Below, piece by piece: positions 17,108-27,121 of a stretch of DNA of 64,000 nucleotides (position 1 is the first letter of the stretch; each line of letters opens with the position of its first letter). The DNA comes from Pyxidicoccus sp. MSG2 (GTDB taxonomy: Bacteria; Myxococcota; Myxococcia; Myxococcales; Myxococcaceae): contig NZ_JAPNKC010000001.1 in assembly GCF_026626705.1 (NCBI RefSeq), forward strand, positions 2,170,001 to 2,234,000, read 5' to 3'. Made by a program: the position numbers and the translations under genes. The notes beneath the pieces were generated by a model. That model saw nothing but the letters and a program-made list of their open reading frames with translations, was not told the DNA's origin and made no database searches.

Positions 17108-20100
17108 ATGCCTTCTCCCTGCCGCTTCCCGCTCATCGGGTGGGTGCTCGTCACCACCCTGCTCATCGCCGCGTGTCAGCGCGGCGCCGACCCCGCCCCC
17201 GCCTCGCCCGCGAAAGCCCCTGGCGAAGCTTCGGAGGTGAGCGCCCTCGCGAGCGCCAACATGGCGCCAGCCGTCAGCCTGCCTCCACCCGTGGAGCCTC
17301 CGCCGCTCCCACCTCCCGAGCCCCCCCGGAACACCGCCGAGGCCGCCACCGGAGGGAGCGCGGAGGGGCTCTCCATCCTACGCAGCGCCTGTGAGCAGGC
17401 CGGCTGCGAGCTGGTCCTCACCTTCGGCGCGCCCATGGAAGCGAAGTCGGTGTCCGTCCAACTGACGCCGCCACAGCAGGGCACCTGGGCCTGGCGCTCG
17501 CCCACGGAGTACGTCTTCACGCCCGCGCCCGGGGCGCTGGGCTGGGGCCACCCGGTGATGGTGCGCGTGGACCGGGCCGTGCCCGTCGCGGACGCGGGGC
17601 CGGCGCTCGCCTCGGCGTGGGAGGACACCTTCCAGGTGCCCTTCTTCCAGGCGGCGGGAAAGGTGGCCGCATGGCCCGTCATCCCGGGCAAGCCGCGCTT
17701 CATCGCCTTCCTCAATGACTTCACGGACCAGGTGGGCACCGGGCCGCTGCTCGCGCTCTACGACCAGCCCGTCTCCGTCAAGGCGCAGGGCAGGCGCATC
17801 CAGGCCGAGGACAGCGACGGCAAGGCCGTGCCCGTGAAGGCGTCCGCGCTGGCCGCCGGCGAGGGCCCCACCAGCGTGACGGTGGACCCGAAGCACGTGC
17901 TCGTCCTGCGCTTCCCGCGCCTGCCCGAGCATGGGAGCACGCTGCGCGTCATGATGCCTGGCGACGGCGAGCAGGACTCCCGCGAGCCCGCCGCCGTCTT
18001 CAGGTCCCTCACCGTCAACCGCAGCCTGAGGGTGGAAGCGCCCTACCTGGACTCCGAGGAGGCCGACCCGCAGCGCGCGCCGCTCACCTCCCGGTGGGTG
18101 CTGAGCTTCAACAACCCCGTCGACGCGGAGGCGCTCCGGGCACACCTGTCCGTGCAGCCCGCACCCGAGTCCCTGGATGTGGCCGGCTGGGGCCGCGGCG
18201 CGTCGGTGACGATGACGCTGACCCCCGGCCAGCAGTATCGCGCGTCGCTCACCCGGGGGCTGGTGGACGTGCTGGGCAACCCGCTGGAGGGCGGCCCGAA
18301 GTGGACGTTCCGCGCGATGGATTTGCCGCCCCAGCTCCAGCTCCCCGCGCAGCAGTTGACGCTGGAGCGCACCGGCGCGCGCCTGCCCTTCCAGGCGCGG
18401 AACGTGGGTGCCCTCCAGGCGAACGTGTTCCGCATCAACGCGCCAGACGCGTTCGTGCGCGCCTCCACCCATGAGCGGCAGACCGACTGCGCCAGCTACG
18501 GCGAGCCCCTGGGCCCCGCGAAGACGCTCGGCGCGCCCCGACCGAAGGTCCTCAACACGCTCGAGCCGCTGGAGGTGTCGCTCGAGGGCAGCAAGGCCAG
18601 CCTGTACTGCGTGGAGCTCAGCGGGAAGGGCCGGGGCAGCGAGGCGGGCCAGGACGGAATCCAGGACGCGGTGCTGGTGCAGCTCTCCGACCTGGGCCTC
18701 ACCGCGAAGCTGTATGGCGGCGGCGTCCTCGTGTGGCTCACCCGCCTGAGCGACGCGACGCCCGTGGTGCAGGGGCAGGTGGCGCTGCTGGACGCGGCGG
18801 GCACGCGCCGCGCCTCCGCGGAGACGGGGCCGGACGGGGTGGCGCTGTTGCGCGCGCCGGGCCTCACCTCCGCCAGCAGCCTGGAGCAGCGCTTCTTCCT
18901 CTCCGCGCGCAAGGACGATGACCGGCTGGTGGCGGAGGTGAGCGAGGAGCGGCTGTCCTCGGCGTGGCAGTTCGGTCTGCCCGGCGAGGTGAAGGGGGCC
19001 GAGCGCCTCCCCTCGCTCGTCTTCACCGACCGGGGCGTGTACCGGCCTGAAGAGACGGTGCACATCAAGGCGCTGGTGAAGGACGCGGGGCGGCTGCCTC
19101 GCGGCAAGCGCGCGGTGCAGGTGCAGGTGCAGGACCCACGCGGCCAGGGCGTGCTGGACACGCAGTTGACGCTGGACGCCTTCGGCACGGCGGACGTCGA
19201 CCTGAAGCTGAAGGCGGGGGCGGCGGTGGGTGAGTACTCGCTGCGCCTCACGCATGGAGAGCGCGCGGCGGGCCACAGCTTCCGCGTGGAGGAGTACCGC
19301 GTGCCCACCTTCGAGGTGAAGGTGTCCAGCGCGCAGAAGGAGTGGCCGCTAGGCGCGGACGTGGAGGCGGTGGTGGAGGCGCGCTACCTGCACGGCGGCG
19401 AGCTGTCCGGCCGCGAGGTGCGCTACCAGGTGTGGCGGGCCCGCGAGCCCTTCGCGCCCGCCGGCTTCACGCAGTACGCCTTCGGCCTGCCGGAGGACGG
19501 CTCGGGGAGCGCGGGGCTCATCTCCAGCGCGGACGAGCGCCTGGACGGCCAGGGCCGCGCCCACGTCCGCTTCAAGGCGGACCACCCGTCCTACGCCGGC
19601 CCCCAGCGCTACACCGTGGAGGCGAGCGTCACCGACGTGGACCGCCAGGCCTACGCCGGGCGGCTGTCTCGGGTGGTGCACCCCGCCGCCTTCTACGTGG
19701 GCGTGCTGCCCCCCGCGCGCGCCGTGGTGCGCGCCGGCGAGGTGCTGGAGGTGCCCGTCATCGCCCTGCGGCCGGACGGCGCGGTGCAGGAGGGCGTGCG
19801 GGTGCGCGCGCAGTTGGAGCGCGTGGACACCCATACCTACGCGCGGCTGAGCGGCACCCACGCGCAGCTCGTCAACCGGGAGGAGAAGGTGGAGGCGGGC
19901 CAGTGCCTGGTCACCACGGAGAAGACGGCCGTCACGTGCCGGCTCACCGTCCCCGAGGCGGGCGCGTACCAGCTTCGGGCCTGGGCGCAGGACACGGCGC
20001 AGCGGGTGGTGCAGACGGGCTTCCGCGTGTCGGCGGCGGGAGACACCACGGTGGCCTGGCCCCGCTTCGACCAGGACCGCATCCAGGTGGTGGCGGACAA

Positions 20101-22843
20101 GCCGCGCTACCTGCCGGGCGACACGGCGCGGCTGGTGGTGCAGACGCCCTTCGCCGAGGCACGCGGGCTGCTCACCGTGGAGCGCGGCGGCGTGCTGGAG
20201 CACCGCCTCTTCGAAATCCACGGCGACACGCCGACGCTGGAGATTCCGCTCACCGACGCGCACGTTCCCAACGTGTATGCCTCGGTGGTGCTGCTGCGCG
20301 GGCGCATCCACGCGGAGAAGGACGCCACGGGCTTCGAGACGGGCGCGCCCGCCTTCAAGCTGGGCTACGTGCAGCTCCAGGTCGAGCCGAGGAACCAGCG
20401 CCTCGCGGTGGACGTCACGCCGGAGAAGCCGGTGGGCCGCCCGGGCGGCACGGTGCGCGTGGACGTGACGGTGCGGGACGGCGCGGGACACCCCGCCTCG
20501 GGACAGGCCACGGTGATGGTGGTGGACGAGGCCGTGCTGGGGCTCACCGGCTACCGGACGCCGGACCCGGTGCCGGCGCTCTACGCGGCACAGGCGCTGG
20601 GCGTGCGCACCGCGGAGAGCCGGCTGGAGCTGCCGCACTCCCGGCGGGTGCGGCACGAGGTGCTCTTCCCGGGCGGTGACGGCGGCGAGGGCTTCGCGCT
20701 GGGAGACTTCCCGGCCGACCTGCGCACCCTCTTCCAGAGCACCGCGTACTGGAACCCGCGCGTCGCGGTGGGGCCGGATGGCCGGGCCAGTGTGAGCGTG
20801 AAGCTGCCGGACAACCTCACGCGCTACCGCATCATGGCCGTGGTGGTGGACGAGGCGGGCCGCGCCGGCTCCGGGGAGCAGGCGCTGCTGGTGAAGAAGC
20901 CGCTGATGCTGCAGCCCGTGCTCCCGCGCTTCGCCTACCCCGGCGACGCGCTGCGCGTGGAGGTGCTCGCCTTCAACGGCCAGTCGGAGGCGGGCCCGGT
21001 GCAGGTCACCGCGTCGTTCGACGGGCTGGAGCTGAAGCAGGGCGCGGACCTCACGCCGCCCGCCCTGACGGTGAAGCCGGGCGAGTCCGCCGCCTTCGGC
21101 TTCCCGGTGAAGGTGGCCGGACGTGGCGCCGCGAAGGTGCGCTTCGCCGCGCGCCTGGGTGAGGAGACGGACTCGGTGGAGGTGACGCTGCCCGTGCTCA
21201 ACCCCGGCTCGCGCCGCGTCCGGGTGGCGAGCTCGCAAGTCTCGGGCGAGCAGCGCCTGGAGCTGGCGCTGCCCGCGGACCGGCAGCCCGGCAGCGTGGA
21301 GCTGGAGGTGACGGTGTCCGGCACCGCGCTCAGCGAATTGAAGGACGCGGTGGGCTACCTCATGGACTACCCCAACGGCTGCATCGAGCAGACCACCAGC
21401 ACGGCCTACCCGCTGGTGGTGCTGAAGGAGCTCTTGCCGGAGATGGGCGTGACGGTGAACGAGGCCGACCTGAAGAAGTTCTCCGAGGCCGGAATCAAGC
21501 GCATCCTCTCCTTCCAGACGACGGCGGGCGGACTGTCCTACTGGCCCGGCGGCACGGAGCCGCACGCCTTCGCCACGGCCTTCGGCCTCACCGCGCTCAT
21601 CGAGGGCAAGAAGCGCGGCTACGACGTGCCGGACGAGTCCCTCAAGCGGATGGGGGACTACCTGGAGCTGCGGCTGCGCGACGGCAACATCACCGAGTCC
21701 ATTCCCCACGGCGGCATGGCGGACGCGGACACGCGGGCCTTCTTCGTGATGACGCTGGGGCGCCTGGGCCGGCCGCAGCCCGCGTACGTGTCCACGCTGT
21801 GGCGCGAGAAGGCGAAGCTGACGCCCTTCGGCCTGTCCTTCCTCGCCGTGGCGGTGAGCGAGATGAAGGGCCAGGACGCTTCGCTGCTCCAGCCCCTCCT
21901 CGCGGAGGTGGAGAAGGCCGCGAGCCAGTCCACGCAGGAGGCCTGGTTCGATGGGAAGCCGCAGGGAGGCTGGTCCATGGACTCTCCGCTGCGCACGCAC
22001 GCCACCGCGCTGCTGGCCTCCGCTTCCACGGGTGGGGCCTCCGCGCAGCTCGGGGGCAAGCTGCTGACGGGCCTGCTCAAGCGGCAGCGGTACGGGCTGT
22101 GGGGCAACACGCAGGAGAACGTCTTCGGCATCATGGGCGTGGCCCGCCTGGCGCAGTCGGCGCAGGGGGGAAGTGCGCCGCGCATGTCGCTCACCATCGA
22201 TGGCAGGCCGGTGAAGGACGGGGACCTGGAGGTGGTCAGCCAGCGCGTGCGCCGGCTGCGGCTGTCGGAGGCGGACCTGGGGCTGAAGGCGGGACAGGCC
22301 CACACGCACCAGGTGCTGCTCAACAACCGGAGCCCGGGCCCCGCCATCCTCCGCGTCCGCGCGCAGTACGAGGCGGAGCTCAACGCGCAGAACCGCGCCC
22401 CGCGTGAGGAGGGCTTCCGCGTGGAGCGCGCGTACGAGACGGTGTCCGGCGAGCCGCTGAGCGGCGCCATTCCCCTGGGCTCGCTGGTGCGCGTGCGGCT
22501 GAAGGTGCGGGCGGACAGCCACCAGAACTACGTGGCCATCGACGACAAGCTGCCCGCCGGCCTGGAGCCGATGAACACCAGCCTCGCCACCACGGAGAAG
22601 GTGTCCCAGGGCCCGCTCACCGCGGCGCTCCAGCGGGGACTGGCCTCGCTGTCCTACAGCGAGATGCGGGACCACCGCGTGGCCTTCTACGTCGACGACA
22701 TGGGCGCGGGCGACTACGAGTTCAGCTACGTCGCCCGCGCCACCACGCCGGGCACCTTCCTGCGTCCCGCCGCCGGCGCCGAGGCGATGTACGCGCCCGA
22801 GGTGACGGGCACCACCGCCATCGACGAGGTCACCGTGCAATGA
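17108..22843 (+). CDS. Alpha-2-macroglobulin family lipoprotein with thioester
   Basis: This is a 1911-residue periplasmic protease trap. It has a lipoprotein signal with lipobox LIAAC (Cys at about residue 22), a Pro-rich linker to about residue 80, and a long series of macroglobulin-type beta domains. The thioester motif GCIEQ is present with Cys1425 and Gln1428, so this is the covalent-trapping class. A helical complement-like domain follows and a C-terminal receptor-like beta domain ends the protein. The family is thought to protect the periplasm from foreign proteases after envelope damage. Its stop overlaps the start of pbpC by 4 bp, the same pairing as yfhM-pbpC of E. coli, where repair of peptidoglycan and protease defence are thought to be linked. 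It is somewhat longer than the E. coli protein (about 1650). Confidence 0.93.
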   Translation: MPSPCRFPLIGWVLVTTLLIAACQRGADPAPASPAKAPGEASEVSALASANMAPAVSLPPPVEPPPLPPPEPPRNTAEAATGGSAEGLSILRSACEQAGCELVLTFGAPMEAKSVSVQLTPPQQGTWAWRSPTEYVFTPAPGALGWGHPVMVRVDRAVPVADAGPALASAWEDTFQVPFFQAAGKVAAWPVIPGKPRFIAFLNDFTDQVGTGPLLALYDQPVSVKAQGRRIQAEDSDGKAVPVKASALAAGEGPTSVTVDPKHVLVLRFPRLPEHGSTLRVMMPGDGEQDSREPAAVFRSLTVNRSLRVEAPYLDSEEADPQRAPLTSRWVLSFNNPVDAEALRAHLSVQPAPESLDVAGWGRGASVTMTLTPGQQYRASLTRGLVDVLGNPLEGGPKWTFRAMDLPPQLQLPAQQLTLERTGARLPFQARNVGALQANVFRINAPDAFVRASTHERQTDCASYGEPLGPAKTLGAPRPKVLNTLEPLEVSLEGSKASLYCVELSGKGRGSEAGQDGIQDAVLVQLSDLGLTAKLYGGGVLVWLTRLSDATPVVQGQVALLDAAGTRRASAETGPDGVALLRAPGLTSASSLEQRFFLSARKDDDRLVAEVSEERLSSAWQFGLPGEVKGAERLPSLVFTDRGVYRPEETVHIKALVKDAGRLPRGKRAVQVQVQDPRGQGVLDTQLTLDAFGTADVDLKLKAGAAVGEYSLRLTHGERAAGHSFRVEEYRVPTFEVKVSSAQKEWPLGADVEAVVEARYLHGGELSGREVRYQVWRAREPFAPAGFTQYAFGLPEDGSGSAGLISSADERLDGQGRAHVRFKADHPSYAGPQRYTVEASVTDVDRQAYAGRLSRVVHPAAFYVGVLPPARAVVRAGEVLEVPVIALRPDGAVQEGVRVRAQLERVDTHTYARLSGTHAQLVNREEKVEAGQCLVTTEKTAVTCRLTVPEAGAYQLRAWAQDTAQRVVQTGFRVSAAGDTTVAWPRFDQDRIQVVADKPRYLPGDTARLVVQTPFAEARGLLTVERGGVLEHRLFEIHGDTPTLEIPLTDAHVPNVYASVVLLRGRIHAEKDATGFETGAPAFKLGYVQLQVEPRNQRLAVDVTPEKPVGRPGGTVRVDVTVRDGAGHPASGQATVMVVDEAVLGLTGYRTPDPVPALYAAQALGVRTAESRLELPHSRRVRHEVLFPGGDGGEGFALGDFPADLRTLFQSTAYWNPRVAVGPDGRASVSVKLPDNLTRYRIMAVVVDEAGRAGSGEQALLVKKPLMLQPVLPRFAYPGDALRVEVLAFNGQSEAGPVQVTASFDGLELKQGADLTPPALTVKPGESAAFGFPVKVAGRGAAKVRFAARLGEETDSVEVTLPVLNPGSRRVRVASSQVSGEQRLELALPADRQPGSVELEVTVSGTALSELKDAVGYLMDYPNGCIEQTTSTAYPLVVLKELLPEMGVTVNEADLKKFSEAGIKRILSFQTTAGGLSYWPGGTEPHAFATAFGLTALIEGKKRGYDVPDESLKRMGDYLELRLRDGNITESIPHGGMADADTRAFFVMTLGRLGRPQPAYVSTLWREKAKLTPFGLSFLAVAVSEMKGQDASLLQPLLAEVEKAASQSTQEAWFDGKPQGGWSMDSPLRTHATALLASASTGGASAQLGGKLLTGLLKRQRYGLWGNTQENVFGIMGVARLAQSAQGGSAPRMSLTIDGRPVKDGDLEVVSQRVRRLRLSEADLGLKAGQAHTHQVLLNNRSPGPAILRVRAQYEAELNAQNRAPREEGFRVERAYETVSGEPLSGAIPLGSLVRVRLKVRADSHQNYVAIDDKLPAGLEPMNTSLATTEKVSQGPLTAALQRGLASLSYSEMRDHRVAFYVDDMGAGDYEFSYVARATTPGTFLRPAAGAEAMYAPEVTGTTAIDEVTVQ

Positions 22844-25245
22844 GCCGCCCCTCCTCCAGGCACCGCCGCGTCCTCCGCTTCTGCGCGGTGGCCACCGGCG
22901 TCGCGGCCCTGGCCACCGCCGCCTGCGCGGTGGCCCTGTGGGCCGCCGTGGTCCTCCGTCCCTTCCCGGTGGAAGACCTCCACGTGCGCAGCGGGGATTC
23001 GCTGCGCATCCACGACTCGCGGGGCCGGATGCTGCGCGAGGTGGTGAACGCGGACGGCGAGCGCGTGCGGTGGCGCGCCCTGGAGGACATCTCCCCGCTG
23101 GTGGTGCAGGCGACGCTCGCCGTGGAGGACGCGCGCTTCCATGAGCACGCGGGCGTGGACCCACGCGCGGTGGCGCGCGCGGTGGCGCAGGCGGTGCGCT
23201 ACCGGCGCGTGGTGTCCGGGGCCTCCACCCTGACGATGCAGCTGTCTCGACGCATCCACCCGCACCCGCGCACGCTGCGAGGGAAGCTCGGGGAGATGGT
23301 GGACGCGCTGCGCCTGGAGCGCGCGGTGGACAAGCACACCGTGCTGGAGCAGTACCTCAACCGCGCACCGTACGGCGCCGGCGCCGTGGGCGTGGAGGCC
23401 GCCAGCCAGCGCTACTTCGGCAAGCCTGGCATGCACCTCAGCCTGGCGGAGGCGGCGCTGCTCGCCGGGCTTCCCCAGGCCCCCACCATCCTCAACCCGC
23501 TGAAGGACCTCGAACGGGCCCGCGCCCGCCAGCGCACGGTGCTCGCGCGCATGAGGGCCACCGGCGCCATCTCCGACGAGGAGCACGCACGCGCCCTCGC
23601 CGAGCCCCTGCGCCTCGCCGGCCGGGACGCGCCGCCCACCCCCCTTCCGGACACGGCACTCCACTTCACGGACTACGTCGTGTCCCGGCACCCCGCCCCG
23701 GGCGAGGTGCGCACCACGCTGGATGGAGACCTCCAGCAGGAGGTGGAGTCCCTGGTGCGCGGCCACGTGGACTCGCTCGCCGCGGGGGGCGTGACGAACG
23801 CGGCGGTGGTGGTGTTGGACAACGAGGCGTGCCACCTCCTGGCCATGGTGGGCTCGGCCCGCTACGGGGACGCGGCGGCCTCGGGCGCGGTGAACGGCGC
23901 GCTGGCGCGGCGCCAGCCCGGCTCCGCGCTCAAGCCCTTCACCTATGCGCTCGCCTTCGAGCACGGAGACACGCCCGCCTCCGTGGTGGCGGACGTGGAG
24001 ACGCGCTACGGAGAGGCGGACGGCGACCTCTTCGTGCCGAAGAACTACTCGGGCGACTACTCCGGCCCGGTGCTGATGGGCGAGGCGCTGGGCCGCAGCC
24101 TCAACGTGCCCGCCATCCGCGTGGCCCGGCGCGTGGGCCTGGAGCCCCTGCTCACCCGGCTGCGCGAGGTGGGCTTCACCTCGCTGGACGCGCCCGCCTC
24201 GCACTACGGCCTGGGCCTCACCCTGGGCAATGGCGAGGTGACACTGCTGGAGCTGGCCCAGGCCTACGCGATGTTCGCCCGCGGCGGCCTCACCTGCCGC
24301 GCCACGCCCTTCGACGGTCCGCCCCAGGAAAGCGACACGCCGCGCCGCGCCTTCTCCGAGGAGGTGGCGTGGCAGATCACGGACGTGCTCGGCGACGAGT
24401 CCCTCCGCATGCGCGCCTTCGGCGCGGGCAACGCGCTGATGCTGGGCTTCCCCGTCGCGGTGAAGACGGGTACCAGCACCAACTGGCGGGACAACTGGGC
24501 CGTGGGCTACACGCCGCGCTTCACCGTCGCGGTGTGGACGGGAGACTTCTCCAACCGCCCGCTGCACGGGATGACCGGAGCCACCGGCGCCGGCCCCCTC
24601 TTCCACAAGGTGATGAAGCGCGTGGTGGAGCGCGCGGGGCCCGCCGCCCTGCCCGCGCGCGCCTCGCTTCCGGCCGGCCTGGTGGAGGGCACGGTGTGCG
24701 CGCACTCGGGCCAGGTGCCCACGCCCCTGTGCCCCGTGCGGCGGCGCGTGCGTCTGCCGGCGGCGCGGGTGCCGGACCAGCCCTGCCCCTGGCACCGCGA
24801 GGTGCGCCTGGACGCACGCAACGGCCTGCTCGCCGGGGACACGTGCCCGTCCGAGCACGTCGTCAAACGCGTCTTCACCTTCCTCCCGCCCGCGTATGCC
24901 ACCTGGCAGGCCACGCACACGGAGGCGGCGCCCGCCGCGCCCTCGCGCTACTCCCCCCTGTGTCCGGAGAAGGGCGCCGTCCCGGGAGCGGCGGTCATCA
25001 CCTGGCCGCGCCAGGGCGAGGTGTTCCTCATCGAGCCCGGCTATGCGCGGAGGACGCAGACGCTGCGGCTGAGCGCGGAGGTGGAGCCCCGGCTCGCGGG
25101 GGTGACGTGGCTCGTGGACGGCCGCCCGGTGGGCCGGGCCGCGTGGCCCTATGACGCCTCGTGGGCCCTCCAGCCCGGCCGGCACCGGCTGGAGGTGCTG
25201 GCCCAGGGGCTGCGCAGCGAGCCGGTGGAAATCGAGGTGCGGTGA
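22840..25245 (+). CDS. pbpC: Penicillin-binding protein 1C
   Basis: The 801-residue bifunctional peptidoglycan synthase has an N-terminal membrane anchor (about 15-38). The family-51 glycosyltransferase domain carries EDARFHEHAGVDPRAVARA and LTMQLSR-type motifs. In the transpeptidase domain Ser362 and Lys365 lie in GSALKPF, and the KTGT triad motif is present. A C-terminal PBP1C-specific beta domain (BiPBP_C) ends with an Ig-like strand pattern. It starts at the ATG overlapping the macroglobulin stop (ATGA), so the two are translationally coupled. Confidence 0.93.
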   Translation: MSRPSSRHRRVLRFCAVATGVAALATAACAVALWAAVVLRPFPVEDLHVRSGDSLRIHDSRGRMLREVVNADGERVRWRALEDISPLVVQATLAVEDARFHEHAGVDPRAVARAVAQAVRYRRVVSGASTLTMQLSRRIHPHPRTLRGKLGEMVDALRLERAVDKHTVLEQYLNRAPYGAGAVGVEAASQRYFGKPGMHLSLAEAALLAGLPQAPTILNPLKDLERARARQRTVLARMRATGAISDEEHARALAEPLRLAGRDAPPTPLPDTALHFTDYVVSRHPAPGEVRTTLDGDLQQEVESLVRGHVDSLAAGGVTNAAVVVLDNEACHLLAMVGSARYGDAAASGAVNGALARRQPGSALKPFTYALAFEHGDTPASVVADVETRYGEADGDLFVPKNYSGDYSGPVLMGEALGRSLNVPAIRVARRVGLEPLLTRLREVGFTSLDAPASHYGLGLTLGNGEVTLLELAQAYAMFARGGLTCRATPFDGPPQESDTPRRAFSEEVAWQITDVLGDESLRMRAFGAGNALMLGFPVAVKTGTSTNWRDNWAVGYTPRFTVAVWTGDFSNRPLHGMTGATGAGPLFHKVMKRVVERAGPAALPARASLPAGLVEGTVCAHSGQVPTPLCPVRRRVRLPAARVPDQPCPWHREVRLDARNGLLAGDTCPSEHVVKRVFTFLPPAYATWQATHTEAAPAAPSRYSPLCPEKGAVPGAAVITWPRQGEVFLIEPGYARRTQTLRLSAEVEPRLAGVTWLVDGRPVGRAAWPYDASWALQPGRHRLEVLAQGLRSEPVEIEVR

Positions 25246-25299
25246 GCGGCGGGGGACGTACGATGGAGTCCCCTCTGCCCCCGGAGACAGCCCCCCACC

Positions 25300-26109
25300 A
25301 TGGATTCCAACGAGCTTGCCCGCGTGCCGGGCATCAACCCGAACGTCCCGGACGCGTCCCGCGTCTACGACTACATCCTGGGCGGCACGCACAACTTCGA
25401 GGCGGACCGCCAGGCGGCGGAGTTCATGCTCTCGCTGGTGCCCTCCACGCGGAAGTGGCTGCGGATGCTGCGCGCCTGCCTCCAGACGGCCGCCCAGCGC
25501 ATGGCCGCGGACGGCTTCAAGCACTGGGTGGACTTCGCCTCCGGTCTGCCCACCGCCGACCACGTCCACTCGGTGATGCCGGATGCCCGCGTGCTCTACA
25601 GCGACATCAACCCGCTGACCATCGACTCGGCCCGACACCTGCTCGGTGACGACCCGCGCGTGAAGTACATGGAGTGCGACGTCCGCGGCGCGGGCGAGTT
25701 CCTCCGCCGGCCCGACGTGGAGACGTTCCTGCAGGGACAGCGCAAGGTCGCCCTCGGCGCCAACGCCATCACCGTGTTCCTCTCCGCCGAGGAGAACCGG
25801 AAGTTCTTCAGAGACCTCTACGACTGGGCCGCGCCGGGCTCCAAGCTCTTCACCACCTTCGAGACGAAGGAGGCGGGCCTCACCACGCCGAAGTGGGAGC
25901 AGTTCGTCGGCATGTTCCAGAAGATGGGCGAGGCCTTCCACCTCTACTCGCTGCCCGAGTACCTGGACCTGTGCGGCCCCTGGGCCCAGGACCGCATGGG
26001 CGTGGTGCCGGTCAGCGAGTTCATCGGCCTGCCCCCCGGGCACATCACCGAGGAGGACCGCGAGGAAATCGGCATCGAGTTCTACGCCGTCATCCTGGAG
26101 AAGCGGTAG
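25300..26109 (+). CDS. SAM-dependent methyltransferase, DUF574/Methyltransf_19 family
   Basis: The 269-residue cytoplasmic protein begins with the family-typical NVPDASRVYDYILGGTHNFE region (about 14-33). A Rossmann-like block follows (WVDFASGLPTADHVH and VLYSDINPLTI, about 75-110) that would bind S-adenosylmethionine. The family (PF04672-type) is common in actinobacteria and myxobacteria and its substrate is mostly unknown. It lies 54 bp after pbpC and could share its transcript, although the function is probably unrelated. Confidence 0.85.
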   Translation: MDSNELARVPGINPNVPDASRVYDYILGGTHNFEADRQAAEFMLSLVPSTRKWLRMLRACLQTAAQRMAADGFKHWVDFASGLPTADHVHSVMPDARVLYSDINPLTIDSARHLLGDDPRVKYMECDVRGAGEFLRRPDVETFLQGQRKVALGANAITVFLSAEENRKFFRDLYDWAAPGSKLFTTFETKEAGLTTPKWEQFVGMFQKMGEAFHLYSLPEYLDLCGPWAQDRMGVVPVSEFIGLPPGHITEEDREEIGIEFYAVILEKR

Positions 26110-26164
26110 GCAGGCGCCAGGCCGCCTGCCCGCCTGGCGTCGCCGTGCACCTGGCCGTGGAGCA

Positions 26165-26190
26165 GCCGTGCGGGCATCCCTCCGCACGGC
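26165..26190 (+). terminator. Hairpin after the methyltransferase gene
   Basis: Perfect 9-bp arms GCCGTGCGG (26165-26173) and CCGCACGGC (26182-26190) flank an 8-base loop. It lies 56 bp after the methyltransferase stop and 60 bp before the next gene, without a T-tract. Confidence 0.5.
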
Positions 26191-26250
26191 CTCCGTCGCG
26201 TGACTACCGTGTCCAGCAGGTAACGCGCGCAACGGCAAGGAGACACAAGC

Positions 26251-26958
26251 ATGTTCCAGGCGAGAAGGCGTCGGGTCCTCGTGGGCGTGGTGATGGGAGC
26301 GGCCCTGAGCGTGTTGGGGGGCGGCTGCGGGTCCACCAAGGCGGCAAAGGTGGACGAGTCATGGCTGGCCCGTGTCCCCGAGGACCAGCTCGGCGACGTA
26401 CGCGGCGCCCAGTCCGAGCGGCGCAAGGCCCAGGATGAAGTCACGCGGGCGGACGTGGCGCTGAAGGACGCGGAGCGCTCGATGCAGGTGGCCCGCCGCA
26501 ACGCGGACGCGTCCAAGCTGCGCCGCGACGCCAACAAGGCCGCGCTGGAGGCGGCCCAGGCCACCGGCCAGGGCGCGGAAATCGAGCGGGCCAAGGCCGA
26601 GCTGATGAACTCGGAGACGGGCGTCACCGCGTCCCAGGCCCATGTGAACTGGCGCCAGCAGTCCATCGAGGCGCTGGACGCGCGCAAGAAACTGCGGGAG
26701 CGGGAGCTGGAGGTGGCCGACGCGCGCCTCAACCAGGCCGAATACCAGGCCCTGAAGGCGCATGGCGACGTGCGCGCCGAGCAGCTCTCCGAGGCGGACT
26801 TCGCCTCCAAGCTCGCGGAGGCCCAGCGCCGGGCGGAGGACGCCCGCAGGAGCGTGGACTCGCAGTCGAAGGAAGAGCAGCAGGCCCGCGCCCAGTGGGA
26901 GCAGCTGCGCCACCAGGCCCAGGGCTACGGCGGCAGCGGCGCCCCCGTGCAGGAGTGA
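26251..26958 (+). CDS. Coiled-coil lipoprotein of unknown function
   Basis: The 235-residue protein has a lipoprotein signal (about 1-26, lipobox LGGGC). The mature part is almost wholly Ala/Glu/Lys/Arg-rich helix with heptad character to about residue 225. It should be an elongated periplasmic helical rod attached to a membrane by lipid, reminiscent in style of small envelope spacers, but I recognise no named family. It is flanked by hairpins on both sides and probably forms its own transcript. Confidence 0.8.
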   Translation: MFQARRRRVLVGVVMGAALSVLGGGCGSTKAAKVDESWLARVPEDQLGDVRGAQSERRKAQDEVTRADVALKDAERSMQVARRNADASKLRRDANKAALEAAQATGQGAEIERAKAELMNSETGVTASQAHVNWRQQSIEALDARKKLRERELEVADARLNQAEYQALKAHGDVRAEQLSEADFASKLAEAQRRAEDARRSVDSQSKEEQQARAQWEQLRHQAQGYGGSGAPVQE

Positions 26959-26991
26959 CGCGGCGGTAGCACGAAAGCGGCCTGGGGCCGG

Positions 26992-27017
26992 GGCCGTCCT
27001 GGAGACCCAGGACGGCC
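26992..27017 (+). terminator. Terminator after the coiled-coil lipoprotein gene
   Basis: Perfect 11-bp arms GGCCGTCCTGG (26992-27002) and CCAGGACGGCC (27007-27017) surround a 4-base loop, followed by TTCCCC. It lies 34 bp after the stop codon. The stem is very strong with a short pyrimidine tail. Confidence 0.65.
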
Positions 27018-27121
27018 TTCCCCGCCGCGCCCGCGCATGCGAGGGTGCCTCCGCCAAGCGCCCCCCGGCGCCTCCGGCCGGTGCGGAATGGGCCGCATCC
27101 GTGACAGGCGGGCCCCCGACC

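Noticed and set aside
19349..23164. 1271-codon minus-strand open frame
   Set aside because: It is fully antisense to the macroglobulin gene and start of pbpC, is rich in His/Arg/Gly, and has no recognisable domain.
22726..26238. 1170-codon minus-strand open frame
   Set aside because: It is antisense to pbpC and the methyltransferase gene, which have clear catalytic motifs; the frame shows shadow composition.
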